Source of the DNA: Atopobiaceae bacterium
GTDB taxonomy: Bacteria > Actinomycetota > Coriobacteriia > Coriobacteriales > Atopobiaceae
Assembly (NCBI GenBank): GCA_017510785.1
Contig: JAFWMH010000073.1
Coordinates: forward strand, 1 to 34,814
Length of the DNA stretch: 34,814 nucleotides
Reading direction: 5' to 3'
The stretch's first letter is position 1, and every line of letters begins with the position of its first letter. The position numbers and the translations under genes were made by a program. The notes beneath the pieces are model-generated. The model did no database searches. It had not been told where the DNA came from and saw nothing but the letters and a program-made list of their open reading frames with translations. Below are positions 1 through 8,004 of this stretch, piece by piece.

Positions 1-85
1 ACTTTTCGCAACCGACGATTGTAGGACGGTGGCCCACCCCTTCACCCAATCAACGCACTGTCCCGGGATACAGTACGTTTGTTCG

Positions 86-109
86 CCCCTCCCCCCATGG
101 GGGGAGGGG
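86..109. repeat. 24-bp perfect palindrome
   Basis: The two 12-base arms (C-rich 86-97, G-rich 98-109) are exact reverse complements and meet at a central CATG. There is no loop, so it would form a cruciform or protein site rather than a good RNA hairpin. It lies in the gene-free left end, about 45 bp before the 72-bp repeat cassette. No function can be assigned. Confidence 0.6.
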
Positions 110-153
110 GAGGTCTTACACCACTTTTCGGGACGCTACTCCCATTAGCGAAT

Positions 154-361
154 ATGGGTGCCAAATGTGCCATTTGGCAGACAAAACCATGGGCAAAGTG
201 TCCCAAACGACACCCATTAACAAACATGGGTGCCAAATGTGCCATTTGGCGGACAAAACCATGGGCAAAGTGTCCCAAACGACACCCATTAACAAACATG
301 GGTGCCAAAAGTGCCATTTCCGGCCCGAATCCGAGGGCAAAGTGTCCCAAACGGCACCCAT
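154..361 (+). repeat. 72-bp tandem repeat cassette, three units (copy 1)
   Basis: Units start at 154, 226 and 298, a period of exactly 72 bp. Units 1 and 2 differ at one position only. Unit 3 is diverged and ends about 8 bases short; its middle carries CCCGAATC (324-331) where the others have a GACAAAAC-type sequence. Each unit opens with ATGGGTGCC and closes with CACCCAT, so the whole unit is an imperfect inverted repeat. Inside units 1 and 2 is a perfect hairpin, GCCAAATG-TGC-CATTTGGC (160-178 in unit 1), and a second GTGTC/GACAC hairpin. Because 72 is a multiple of three, spurious 24-residue repeat ORFs appear on both strands. A second cassette with the same architecture lies at 29804-30012. 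The rest of 1-561 shows no gene. Confidence 0.9.
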
Positions 362-561
362 TGTTGCCAAGTCCACTCGAGACGCTCTCGCAAATCCGGC
401 AACAACGTATCGAGCGGCCACCGACAAGCTGGCAAAATGCAATTCGTAGTATAGTTCAGCACGTTCGCACGTCACGACTTGCACCGTTTCTGTCACCGAG
501 CGGCTCCTTCCGTTGTACACTGGTACGCAGACCGTTTATCGCTATCCGGAGGACGTGAACC

Positions 562-3500
562 ATGCCGCATACGAACGAGCAGAACGATCAGCTCAACATA
601 CCATCGTTCCTTCTTACCCCCACCTCGCCAAGAGTATCGGACCCACGGCCAGATTCGCAAAGCGAAGCGCAGAGCCGACCCAGGCGTAAGTCCCAAAGCG
701 GAACGCGCTCCAAAGCTGGCGCAAAACCTGAGAGCGGAACGCGCTCCGAGGTCGGCGCAAAGCCGAAAACCGGCAAAAAGTCCACTTCCGCCACGGGGTC
801 CAATGCGAGCACACGGACCAAGGCAAAGCCCCGAGCAAATGCGAGGACGCGACGCGACACACAGGCCTCCGCGCCACAAACAACGACGCGCAGCTCGCAA
901 GCCTCCGAATCGCAGACTTCGGAAAGCCCGCAGCCGAAGAGGCTTGATGCCAACTCAGCCACCCGACCCAGGCGCAAATCTCGTTCGCAATCGGCTTCCG
1001 CAACCACAAGCAAGCCAGCGCGCAAAAATGTTAGAGCCAAAATGGTCGAACCGGAAATAACTATTGCCCCCATCGACAAACTCATCGAGGGGCCGGAAAC
1101 CGCAAACGCCGAGCCCGCAGTGGATTCACTCGAAAAAATCGCGAGCGAAAACACAGCCGCCGTTTCCGCACCCGAAGACAATACCGGCGAAAACAAGGTG
1201 GTCACACCAGAATCCGCAGCAGAAACTGACGAGGCGGAAGCCAAGGAGACGCCCGAATCGAAAGCCACAGAATCGGACGACCTCTCGAAAGAAGATGCGC
1301 AGAGCACCGAAGTATTCGAAACCGATGGTGCGTCGGATGCCGAAGTACCGGCAGACGCATCCGCAGCCGAGGACGAGCCGACCGAAGAGCCGACAGAGGT
1401 CGCGCAAGAGGCCGAGGATTCGGCGGCCAGCTCAGCAAAGACAACCGAACAACCAGCCAAGGTCGCGCAAGAGGCCAAGGATGCGGCCACCGATTCCTCA
1501 GAGCTGGGTGAACATTCAAGTGAGGGCACACAAGACGTCGAGGAGCCAGACGCCATTAGTGGCGTAATCGTCGACAAAAGCATCAAAGACGACGCTACCG
1601 ACATCGGTGGCGACGCCATCCAAACGAACAGTGAAGCCCCCTCCGAAGATGCTCGTCCCGGCGACGCGGCCGACGACACCGCACCGGGAGCCGACTCAGC
1701 GGCAAGCACCAACGACACCGCACCGGCAGCCGACGCAACGGCGAGCGCTAACGACGCCGCACCGACAGCCGACGCAACGGCGGGCACCAACGACGCCGCA
1801 CCGGGCGCCGACGACGCACCGGGCGCCGACGACGCAGCACCGGAAGCCGGCGACACCGCAGCGCCCACCGCTCAGTCCTCCCCCGCTCCGTCTCGCGAGG
1901 ACGAAGTTGACGCCATGATGCAGTCGGTGCTTCGCGCCGCAATTGGTGAAGGCAAGCCAAGCATCGAGACCTCCTCCGCGACCACAAGCGATGCGAGCAC
2001 GAAAGCCACGCCCACCGAGCAGGCTGCCGACGACGACAAAGCCAGCAAGGCCGATGCGGCCAAGCAACAGGCCGAGCCGCAGCCCTCGCCCACAGACGAC
2101 ATCAGCGACGATGACCTCGACGAGCCCGCAAGCTCCGACGTAATGCCCGAGCCTCAGCGCATAGCCGACTCACGCAAGCGAAGCGAGGCGCGTCGCGCTT
2201 ATCTTTTCGACCCGATTCCCGTGCTCGACCCACTTCCCGAGCCGGAATCCGTGCGCGTGCTGCAACCCGAATCCGAACAGTCTTCAACGCGCGATACCCG
2301 CAAGGCGAAAAACCGCGCCTCGCGCGACGACGCGAATGCCGACTCCGCAAAACCCGCTCTCGTCCTCGGCTTCGAGACGTCGAAGACGCCTTCCAAGCCG
2401 GCAACCGCACAGGAGTCGAAGCGCGGTACACGCTCGACTGCAAAGGCGAAAACAAACGCACAAACAAACGCACAAACGAATGCCGAACCCAAGCACAAGG
2501 CACAAACGCGCAAGGCGAAAACAGCCGAAAAGCCAGCAACCAAGCTGCCGACCTTGGAAGAAGACCTCAAGGCAATGACGCGCCTCGAGAGGCGCCTGTT
2601 CGCGCACCGCTACGCCGAGCTCGAGCTCGAAACGTTCGGCGCCACGATCGACCCCATCGAGGCCTTGGAGGATCGCTCCGAAGCTCTCGCCGTCCTTACC
2701 GAGGAAGACCACGAGCTTCTCTGCAAGGACGAAGTAACGAACATGCTCGAGCGTCTCACGACCCGTTTGGACGAGCTCGACCCCACAACCGCGGCGCAGG
2801 TCCGTGTGCTCGCTCGCGACCAGCATCGCATAGCCGCCACTCCCGCCCACTTGCAGGCAAACCTCGTGCGACTCTCCGCCGAAGCCTACGAGGTGTGGGT
2901 CAACGCGCGCAACGAGGATGACTGGCGCATCTTCGCCCCCTACCTCGATCGTCTCGTTAACCTGAGGCGCAAGATTGCCCTCGCGCAGAATCCCGACGCC
3001 CACCCCTACGACACGCTGCTCGACGAGTTTGAGCCGGGAACGGATCGCGAGTTCTATAACGACTTCTTCGACCATCTTAAAAAGTCAATACTCCCGCTTC
3101 TCGCCGCCATCAAGAAGAGCCCACGCACGCTCAGCCGCGCCTGCGTGGAGGGTCGCTTCGACGGAAGCCGACAGTGGGACATCGCATACGACATCTGCGA
3201 CCTTATGGGCATAAACAAGAGGGCACATTACCTCACGGCAACCATCCATCCCTTCTCGGAGGCCATGACAAGCCACTACGCGGTTACCGCCGCCGCCGTC
3301 AAACCCGACGACCTCATGAGCAACGTGTACACGATGCTTCACGAGCTCGGACACAACCTGTACGAGCAGGGCGTCAACCCGGACTTCAACCGCACGTCGC
3401 TCAAGGGCGGCACGTCGATGGGCATGCACGAGTCGCAGTCTCGCTTCTTCGAGAACTACGTCGGGCGCGATAGGGCCTTCGCCGGCACCTTGCTCAAACT

Positions 3501-4062
3501 CATGCGCTCGCATTTCCCCGGGCAGCTCGGTCGCGTAACCGACAACCAGCTGTACCGCGCCGTCAACTGCGTGGAGCCTTCGCTCATTCGCACCGAAGCC
3601 GACGAGGTAACGTATCCGCTGCACATCATAATTCGCTACGAAATCGAAGAGCAGCTTTTGAGCGACACGATTACTGCGCGCGAGGTACCCAAGGTGTGGG
3701 CCGACCTCTACGAATCGTATCTCGGCGTAAGGCCAAAGAATAACGTTGAGGGCGCTTTGCAGGACGTCCATTGGTCGGCGGGCGACTTTGGCTACTTCCC
3801 CGCCTACGCTCTAGGCAACGCCTACGCGGCTCAGATTCGCGCAAAGATTATCGAGGACGGCGTCAACTGGCAGCGCACGTTGCAAACGGGCGACCTCGCA
3901 CCGCTGCGCACGTGGCTCCAAGAGCACATTTGGCAGTACGGCCGCTCGAAGGACGCGCGCACCCTCATCGAAGAGGCTTGCGGCAAGCCCTTCGACGCCA
4001 CCTACTACACCGACTACCTCACCAAGAAGTACGACTCCCTGTACAACCTAAGGATGCTCTAG
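562..4062 (+). CDS. M32-family metallocarboxypeptidase with a 660-residue disordered N-terminal extension
   Basis: The last ~505 residues (about 662-1166) match the full length of an M32 (Taq-type) carboxypeptidase, a zinc enzyme removing C-terminal residues from peptides. The zinc motif HELGH lies at 927-931 and the family's HES-Q-SR motif at about 956-961, supplying the third ligand Glu957. The first ~660 residues are low-complexity: a basic Lys/Arg/Ser/Thr part (about 25-150), a long acidic Ala/Asp/Glu/Thr/Pro part (about 170-560) with ~13-residue repeats of the DAAPxADAT type near 370-430, then a second basic part (about 580-660) with QTNA repeats. No signal peptide or membrane segment is visible, so the protein is probably cytoplasmic. 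ATG 562 follows GGAGG at 549-553. Family members are usually ~500 residues, so the extension is atypical. dtd follows after 1 nt. Confidence 0.9.
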   Translation: MPHTNEQNDQLNIPSFLLTPTSPRVSDPRPDSQSEAQSRPRRKSQSGTRSKAGAKPESGTRSEVGAKPKTGKKSTSATGSNASTRTKAKPRANARTRRDTQASAPQTTTRSSQASESQTSESPQPKRLDANSATRPRRKSRSQSASATTSKPARKNVRAKMVEPEITIAPIDKLIEGPETANAEPAVDSLEKIASENTAAVSAPEDNTGENKVVTPESAAETDEAEAKETPESKATESDDLSKEDAQSTEVFETDGASDAEVPADASAAEDEPTEEPTEVAQEAEDSAASSAKTTEQPAKVAQEAKDAATDSSELGEHSSEGTQDVEEPDAISGVIVDKSIKDDATDIGGDAIQTNSEAPSEDARPGDAADDTAPGADSAASTNDTAPAADATASANDAAPTADATAGTNDAAPGADDAPGADDAAPEAGDTAAPTAQSSPAPSREDEVDAMMQSVLRAAIGEGKPSIETSSATTSDASTKATPTEQAADDDKASKADAAKQQAEPQPSPTDDISDDDLDEPASSDVMPEPQRIADSRKRSEARRAYLFDPIPVLDPLPEPESVRVLQPESEQSSTRDTRKAKNRASRDDANADSAKPALVLGFETSKTPSKPATAQESKRGTRSTAKAKTNAQTNAQTNAEPKHKAQTRKAKTAEKPATKLPTLEEDLKAMTRLERRLFAHRYAELELETFGATIDPIEALEDRSEALAVLTEEDHELLCKDEVTNMLERLTTRLDELDPTTAAQVRVLARDQHRIAATPAHLQANLVRLSAEAYEVWVNARNEDDWRIFAPYLDRLVNLRRKIALAQNPDAHPYDTLLDEFEPGTDREFYNDFFDHLKKSILPLLAAIKKSPRTLSRACVEGRFDGSRQWDIAYDICDLMGINKRAHYLTATIHPFSEAMTSHYAVTAAAVKPDDLMSNVYTMLHELGHNLYEQGVNPDFNRTSLKGGTSMGMHESQSRFFENYVGRDRAFAGTLLKLMRSHFPGQLGRVTDNQLYRAVNCVEPSLIRTEADEVTYPLHIIIRYEIEEQLLSDTITAREVPKVWADLYESYLGVRPKNNVEGALQDVHWSAGDFGYFPAYALGNAYAAQIRAKIIEDGVNWQRTLQTGDLAPLRTWLQEHIWQYGRSKDARTLIEEACGKPFDATYYTDYLTKKYDSLYNLRML

Positions 4063-4063
4063 C

Positions 4064-4501
4064 ATGCGCGCGCTTCTCCAACGGGTTACGGAGGCACGCG
4101 TTGAGGTCGCAGACAAAATCGTAGGCTCGTGCGGACCCGGCTTGCTCGTATTCCTCGGCGTGGGCGAAGAGGACGACGAGGCCTCCGCCGAACGCCTGTG
4201 GCACAAAGTGCATGGTCTGCGCATCTTTGCGGACGATGCCGGCAAGACGAACCTCTCCCTCGCCGACGTACATGGCGAGGTGCTCATCGTGAGTCAGTTC
4301 ACCCTCATGGCCGACTGCAAGCGCGGCATGCGTCCCTCCTTCGCGCATGCCGCACCGCCCGCCAAGGCCGAGCGGCTCTACGAATACGTGTGCGAGCTGG
4401 CGGAGCGCGACGTCCCCCACGTCGGCCGCGGCGTGTTCGGCGCGCACATGAACGTAAGCCTCGTGAATGACGGCCCCTTCACCATCTGGCTTACCGTGTA
4501 A
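4064..4501 (+). CDS. dtd: D-aminoacyl-tRNA deacylase
   Basis: This 145-residue protein has the usual length and motifs of DTD, which hydrolyses D-aminoacyl-tRNA (and Gly-tRNA-Ala) and so proofreads chirality in translation. The SQFTL motif lies near residue 84. The NDGPFT segment near the C-terminus carries the Gly-cisPro element that excludes L-amino acids; many family members have NxGPVT there. ATG 4064 lies one base after the stop of the carboxypeptidase gene, so the two are probably cotranscribed and translationally coupled. Both act on protein turnover or translation quality, but a functional link is only inference. The repeat element at 4518-4660 begins 17 bp after the stop. Confidence 0.95.
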   Translation: MRALLQRVTEARVEVADKIVGSCGPGLLVFLGVGEEDDEASAERLWHKVHGLRIFADDAGKTNLSLADVHGEVLIVSQFTLMADCKRGMRPSFAHAAPPAKAERLYEYVCELAERDVPHVGRGVFGAHMNVSLVNDGPFTIWLTV

Positions 4502-4517
4502 CGCGAACTCCCGCCTT

Positions 4518-4660
4518 CCCCTAAAGAAGCGTCAAATCGAGGAGTGGCCCGGAGGAGCGGCCGCGCGCAGTTCCGCAGCAAAGCGAGGACTGTTTGAGCA
4601 CGGCCCCCTCCGGGCCACGGACGTGTCACTTGGATGGGGCAGTTGACTCATCTTTAGGGG
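4518..4660 (+). mobile_element. MITE-like hairpin element with terminal inverted repeats (copy 1, intact)
   Basis: The 143-bp element starts with CCCCTAAAGA and ends with TCTTTAGGGG. The outer ~18 bp on each side are inverted repeats matching at 16 of 18 positions. An inner pair, GTGGCCCGGAGG and CCTCCGGGCCAC, is a perfect 12-bp inverted repeat, so the RNA could fold into one long hairpin. Both ends contain an outward-facing TTGAC hexamer (TTGACT at 4643-4648 on plus; TTGACG on minus at the left end). There is no ORF inside. Related copies lie at 29062-29189 (inverted, complete) and 19659-19706 (left end only). I saw no clear target duplication. Mobility by a trans-acting transposase is inference. 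Confidence 0.75.
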
Positions 4661-4717
4661 CAAGCACTCTCCGGGAGCTTGTTTCGCAGGTATCGACAAC
4701 TTTTAACAGATACGCCC

Positions 4718-4746
4718 TTCACAAATCCTTCATAGTGTGGCATTAT
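4718..4746 (+). promoter_or_regulatory. Putative mscL promoter
   Basis: TTCACA (4718-4723) is separated by 17 bp from CATTAT (4741-4746), giving 5/6 and 4/6 matches to the sigma-70 consensus. The -10 lies about 43 bp before the mscL ATG, and the ribosome site AGAAAGG is at 4775-4781. Confidence 0.5.
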
Positions 4747-4788
4747 CGTAGCGCGTCATTCGATTTGTCAACATAGAAAGGATCGAAC

Positions 4789-5226
4789 ATGAAAATCGTT
4801 GACGAGTTTAAGGAGTTCATCAACCAGGGCAACGTGATGGACATGGCCGTTGGTGTTATCATCGGCGGAGCGTTCACCTCCATCGTGAAGTCGCTCACAG
4901 ACGACATCATCAACCCGATGATTACGGCCATTACCGGTGGCGGCACCGATATGGCTGGCTCGCTCGTCGTGCCAGGCACCAATATTGACTTCGGTGCATT
5001 CATCAGCGCAATTATCAACTTCTTCATCGTTGCGCTCGTCGTGTTTGCAATCGTAAAGAGCTTCAACAAAATCCAAGAGGCCAGCGCCGCCCTCCTCAAG
5101 AAGGAGGCCGAAGAGGCCGAGGCCGCAGCTCCCACCTGCCCGTTCTGCCTCGAGGAGGTAAAGGAAGGCGCCACGCGTTGCCCGCACTGCGGCGCTGCCT
5201 TCGACGAGCCCGCTGCCGCGAAGTAG
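4789..5226 (+). CDS. mscL: Large-conductance mechanosensitive channel with C-terminal zinc ribbon
   Basis: MscL is a homopentameric membrane channel that releases solutes on hypo-osmotic shock. The N-terminal amphipathic helix and first membrane helix are evident (EFINQGNVMDMAVGVIIGGA, about residues 7-26, continuing with FTSIVKSLTDDI). A periplasm-side loop follows (about 50-75), then the second membrane helix (about 78-101). After the usual cytoplasmic helix the protein ends in a CPFC-x12-CPHC zinc ribbon (about residues 120-138), which E. coli MscL lacks. The length, 145 residues, is typical plus the ribbon. ATG 4789 has a good ribosome site. It stands alone between the repeat element and a terminator-like hairpin. 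Confidence 0.95.
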   Translation: MKIVDEFKEFINQGNVMDMAVGVIIGGAFTSIVKSLTDDIINPMITAITGGGTDMAGSLVVPGTNIDFGAFISAIINFFIVALVVFAIVKSFNKIQEASAALLKKEAEEAEAAAPTCPFCLEEVKEGATRCPHCGAAFDEPAAAK

Positions 5227-5260
5227 TCTTCGCGTCCCAACGCATCGCATACGTCTTTTT

Positions 5261-5294
5261 CGCGCCCGCACGCACTCGCATGCGGGCGCGTTCT
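5261..5294 (+). terminator. Hairpin after mscL, half-duplicated downstream
   Basis: A perfect 10-bp stem (CGCGCCCGCA 5261-5270 with TGCGGGCGCG 5281-5290) has a 10-base loop and is followed by TTCTT, a weak U-tract. The loop plus right arm is repeated at 5344-5365 with about 20 of 22 matches, there forming only a 6-bp stem. Probably the mscL terminator; the second copy looks like a partial duplication. Confidence 0.55.
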
Positions 5295-5492
5295 TACGCC
5301 GTTATGCCAAGGTTGCGCAGACGGGGCCAGGACACACCCCGCATGCACTCGCCTGCGGGCGCGTTACATATCGTATGCGTCATGTCCCGTCGCACAGTAA
5401 TGTTGTTTTGTTGCCGTTCGCCCATACCACACGGGTTCCTCACAACACCAACACGCCAGGCTGTCACAATAGTTACGTCGAAAGGAGCGCAC

Positions 5493-7196
5493 ATGAGACT
5501 GATGGACCGATTCGTCGCGATTTGCGCCTCGGTTGCGATTGCCGCGAGCGCGCTGCCAGCAGTACCCGCGGAGGCATCGCCAAAGGACGAGCTTGAGGCC
5601 GTGCGACAAGAGCTCGAAGAGTACGGAGAGAAGCTGGCCGAGGTAAAGACGAAGCTTGTTCAAGGTTCCGACCAGCTCAACATTACGGAATCGGAAATTG
5701 TCGAGCGCCAAAAGGACGCAGACAAAACCAAGAAGAAGCTTTCCAAAGCGCAAAAGATTTTAGCCGAGCACATCCGCGAGGACTATCGCTCCGGCAGCAA
5801 TGCGTCAATCGTCTCGATGCTTTTGGAGTCGCAAACAGTTGAAGACCTCACGAGCCGCATGTATTACTTCGACAAAGTCGCCAAGAGCAACGCCGATGCC
5901 ATCGAAGATGTTCGCGAGCTTCAGCAGTCTTACGACGAGCAGATAACGCAGCTTGAGGAGCAGCGCGAGGACCAAGAGCAAATGCTCCAGGAAACCGCGC
6001 AAGAGGCGTTCGACTACATGCAGCAAATCGCCGAGACGCAGGCCTACTACAACGAGCTCGATGCCAAGGTTCAGGCACAGCTTGCCGCCGAGGCCGAGGC
6101 CGCCCGTCGCGAGGCAGCGCAAAACGCCAAGCAAAGCTACACGAACGAATATGGCGTCATAAGCAACCCCGTTCAAAATGCCGTCGTTACCGCGGTGGAA
6201 ACGCCAACGGTAGTCGTTCAGGAGGGCACGGGGGCCGACGACACGACGTACGCGTATGAATACGAAAACGAGTACGACGGCACCTCCGAGTACGGCGCCG
6301 ACGAAACCGCCACCGACGCGACTAGCGACACCGACTTCACCGACGCCGACGCTACGGAGAGCTCCACTACCGACGGCACGACCGACGCGACCGACGCCAC
6401 GACGGAAACCGATTTGGAGGGCACCGACGACGCCACGAGCCTCGACGACACCACGGATGCCACTGCAACGGATGCCACCGATACGACGGACGCAACAGAA
6501 GCGACGGACGCGACCGACGCAAGCGCTACCGCGGAAGACGCAACCGAAACGTCCACTGCTCAAACCGAGGATGCCGAAACCGATTCCACTACCACCACGA
6601 AAACGGAGTCCGAGGACGCCGTGGACGAGTCCGAACAGAGCGAGTCCACTAGCACCTCCAGCTCTGCCGCCACCGACGAGGACGAATCCGAGGAGACGGG
6701 CACTACCGAAGTGGTAACCGTCGAGACCGTCGAAACGCAGCCTGCGGCTCCCGAAACCACGACTCCCGCAGAGTCCGAACCCGAGGAAGCGCAACCCGAA
6801 GAGGCACCGGCGGAGCCCGAACCAGCCTCCACCGGCGGCGACGTACGCCAGAACATCATCGACAAGGCGTATCAGTACCTCGGCACGCCGTACGTTTGGG
6901 GCGGCAAGTCACCCGACGGCTTCGACTGCTCCGGACTCACAACCTACGTGTACGAGAACACAGGCGTAGATGTGGGCGGCAACCGTACGACGTACCAGCT
7001 CATCGACTGGATGCAGGAAAACGGTACGTGGAAAACGTCCATCGACGAGCTTGAGCCCGGCGACATGCTCTTCCCCTCGGCTGGTCATGTGGCCATCTAC
7101 CTCGGCGATGGCAAGATGATTCACGCGCCGCACGAGGGTGACGTAGTGCGCGTGGCCGACGTGTACTCCTTCTACGGCGGAGGCTGGGCCGGCTAA
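5493..7196 (+). CDS. Secreted NlpC/P60 peptidoglycan hydrolase with coiled coil and acidic linker
   Basis: The 567-residue protein starts at ATG 5493, with AAAGGAG at 5481-5487; a longer upstream reading frame has no comparable start. Residues 1-28 are a signal peptide. Residues ~30-225 are a coiled coil of the PcsB/CwlO type, which in that class helps control hydrolase activity at the membrane, often through FtsEX. Residues ~235-445 are a very acidic Thr/Asp/Ala/Glu-rich linker with TDAT-type repeats. The C-terminal NlpC/P60 domain (~450-567) has the catalytic triad in place: Cys479 in DCSGL, His532 in GHVAIYLG and His544 in IHAP. It should cleave stem-peptide bonds in the wall, perhaps in cell separation. 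It is monocistronic, with a strong terminator after it. The acidic linker presumably spans the wall. Confidence 0.93.
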   Translation: MRLMDRFVAICASVAIAASALPAVPAEASPKDELEAVRQELEEYGEKLAEVKTKLVQGSDQLNITESEIVERQKDADKTKKKLSKAQKILAEHIREDYRSGSNASIVSMLLESQTVEDLTSRMYYFDKVAKSNADAIEDVRELQQSYDEQITQLEEQREDQEQMLQETAQEAFDYMQQIAETQAYYNELDAKVQAQLAAEAEAARREAAQNAKQSYTNEYGVISNPVQNAVVTAVETPTVVVQEGTGADDTTYAYEYENEYDGTSEYGADETATDATSDTDFTDADATESSTTDGTTDATDATTETDLEGTDDATSLDDTTDATATDATDTTDATEATDATDASATAEDATETSTAQTEDAETDSTTTTKTESEDAVDESEQSESTSTSSSAATDEDESEETGTTEVVTVETVETQPAAPETTTPAESEPEEAQPEEAPAEPEPASTGGDVRQNIIDKAYQYLGTPYVWGGKSPDGFDCSGLTTYVYENTGVDVGGNRTTYQLIDWMQENGTWKTSIDELEPGDMLFPSAGHVAIYLGDGKMIHAPHEGDVVRVADVYSFYGGGWAG

Positions 7197-7219
7197 CAAC
7201 ACAGCTTACGAACTGGCTG

Positions 7220-7280
7220 ACCCCTTTGGTAAAGCGATGCCTTCGTGCATCGCCCCTTCCAAAGGGGTTGTCTCTTTTTT
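7220..7280 (+). terminator. Rho-independent terminator after the NlpC/P60 gene
   Basis: A 10-bp outer stem (ACCCCTTTGG 7220-7229 with CCAAAGGGGT 7259-7268) encloses an inner GCGATG/CATCGC hairpin and is followed by a run of six T (7275-7280). TATACT at 7280-7285 could be a -10 box for the next gene, with a poor -35. Confidence 0.85.
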
Positions 7281-7317
7281 ATACTGTACAAACCGCCTTA
7301 CGATGGGAGAAAACCTC

Positions 7318-8004
7318 ATGCATGATCAGCTATGGGACGTATTCGTAATGTACGTCAATGCCTACTACGCAGTCCAAGAGGCCTACGATGCGGCGCGGCG
7401 CAACTGGGAACGTCCCGCCGAGGGTCTCAAAGAGTTTTGCAGGGACGCCAATCCCTTTTTGTGGGACACGGCCTCCTCGGCCGAAGAGGAGATCTACGAA
7501 ACCTTTGAGCAACGCTTCAAGCAGGAATATCCCAAAGGCGTTTGCACGGCAACCGACGGACGAGTCTTTGCGCGCGCATGGCTCGCGTCGCTTGAGGGCG
7601 AAACGTATGGCACGAGCCTCGTCGCATCGCTCGACGCCATCGCCGACGATTTGGCGTGGGAGGAATCGTGCGAGCCAATTGCCAAACAACTCGCCCACCG
7701 TGCCGCCCGCCTAGAGAGAACCCCGCAGGACGTGCCCGCCCCGCCCGAACGTGAGCGGGAACCCGAACGCGAGCAGCACCCAAAATCCGAGCGGGAGTCC
7801 GAACCCGAACAGCAGCCCACCTTCAATCCCAGCCTCCCGCAAGAACCCAGCCCCTTGCAGGCGTCGTCCCACACGTCCGAGGCCGATGCCGGCACTCCCT
7901 CCGCCGCCAACATCGAAGCCGTCATCAAACTCTTGGCCAAAGGCGACGAGGATTTCGCCGCATCGCTAAGGGCGCGGCTCGCCACCGGTGAGGACGGCCA
8001 ATGA
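7318..8004 (+). CDS. Hypothetical protein with charged Pro/Glu/Arg linker
   Basis: I do not recognise this 228-residue protein. ATG 7318 is preceded by GGGAG at 7305-7309; an in-frame start at 7237 lies inside the terminator and is unlikely, and one at 7303 lacks a ribosome site. Residues 1-135 look like a folded, mostly helical, aromatic-rich domain with no signal peptide or membrane helix. Residues ~138-205 are a hydrophilic Pro/Glu/Arg/Gln linker. The last ~25 residues form a short predicted helix of the IEAVIKLLAKGDEDF type. Its stop overlaps the next start by 4 nt (ATGA, 8001-8004), so it is translated together with the spermidine-synthase-like gene. No function is assigned. Confidence 0.85.
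   Translation: MHDQLWDVFVMYVNAYYAVQEAYDAARRNWERPAEGLKEFCRDANPFLWDTASSAEEEIYETFEQRFKQEYPKGVCTATDGRVFARAWLASLEGETYGTSLVASLDAIADDLAWEESCEPIAKQLAHRAARLERTPQDVPAPPEREREPEREQHPKSERESEPEQQPTFNPSLPQEPSPLQASSHTSEADAGTPSAANIEAVIKLLAKGDEDFAASLRARLATGEDGQ

Noticed and set aside
154..361. CRISPR array
   Set aside because: Units are contiguous 72-bp repeats without unique spacers, and no cas genes are present.
79..558. Repeat-containing ORFs through the 72-bp cassette (24-residue repeats on both strands)
   Set aside because: They exist only because 72 is divisible by three; the two cassettes differ at many non-synonymous positions in these frames, and there are no ribosome sites.
5178..5492. Long N-terminal extension of the NlpC/P60 protein
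   Set aside because: The extension overlaps mscL and its terminator; ATG 5493 has AAAGGAG and opens a proper signal peptide.
7237..7317. Upstream start for the hypothetical gene before the spermidine-synthase-like gene
   Set aside because: It lies within the hairpin of a strong terminator; ATG 7318 has a proper ribosome site.
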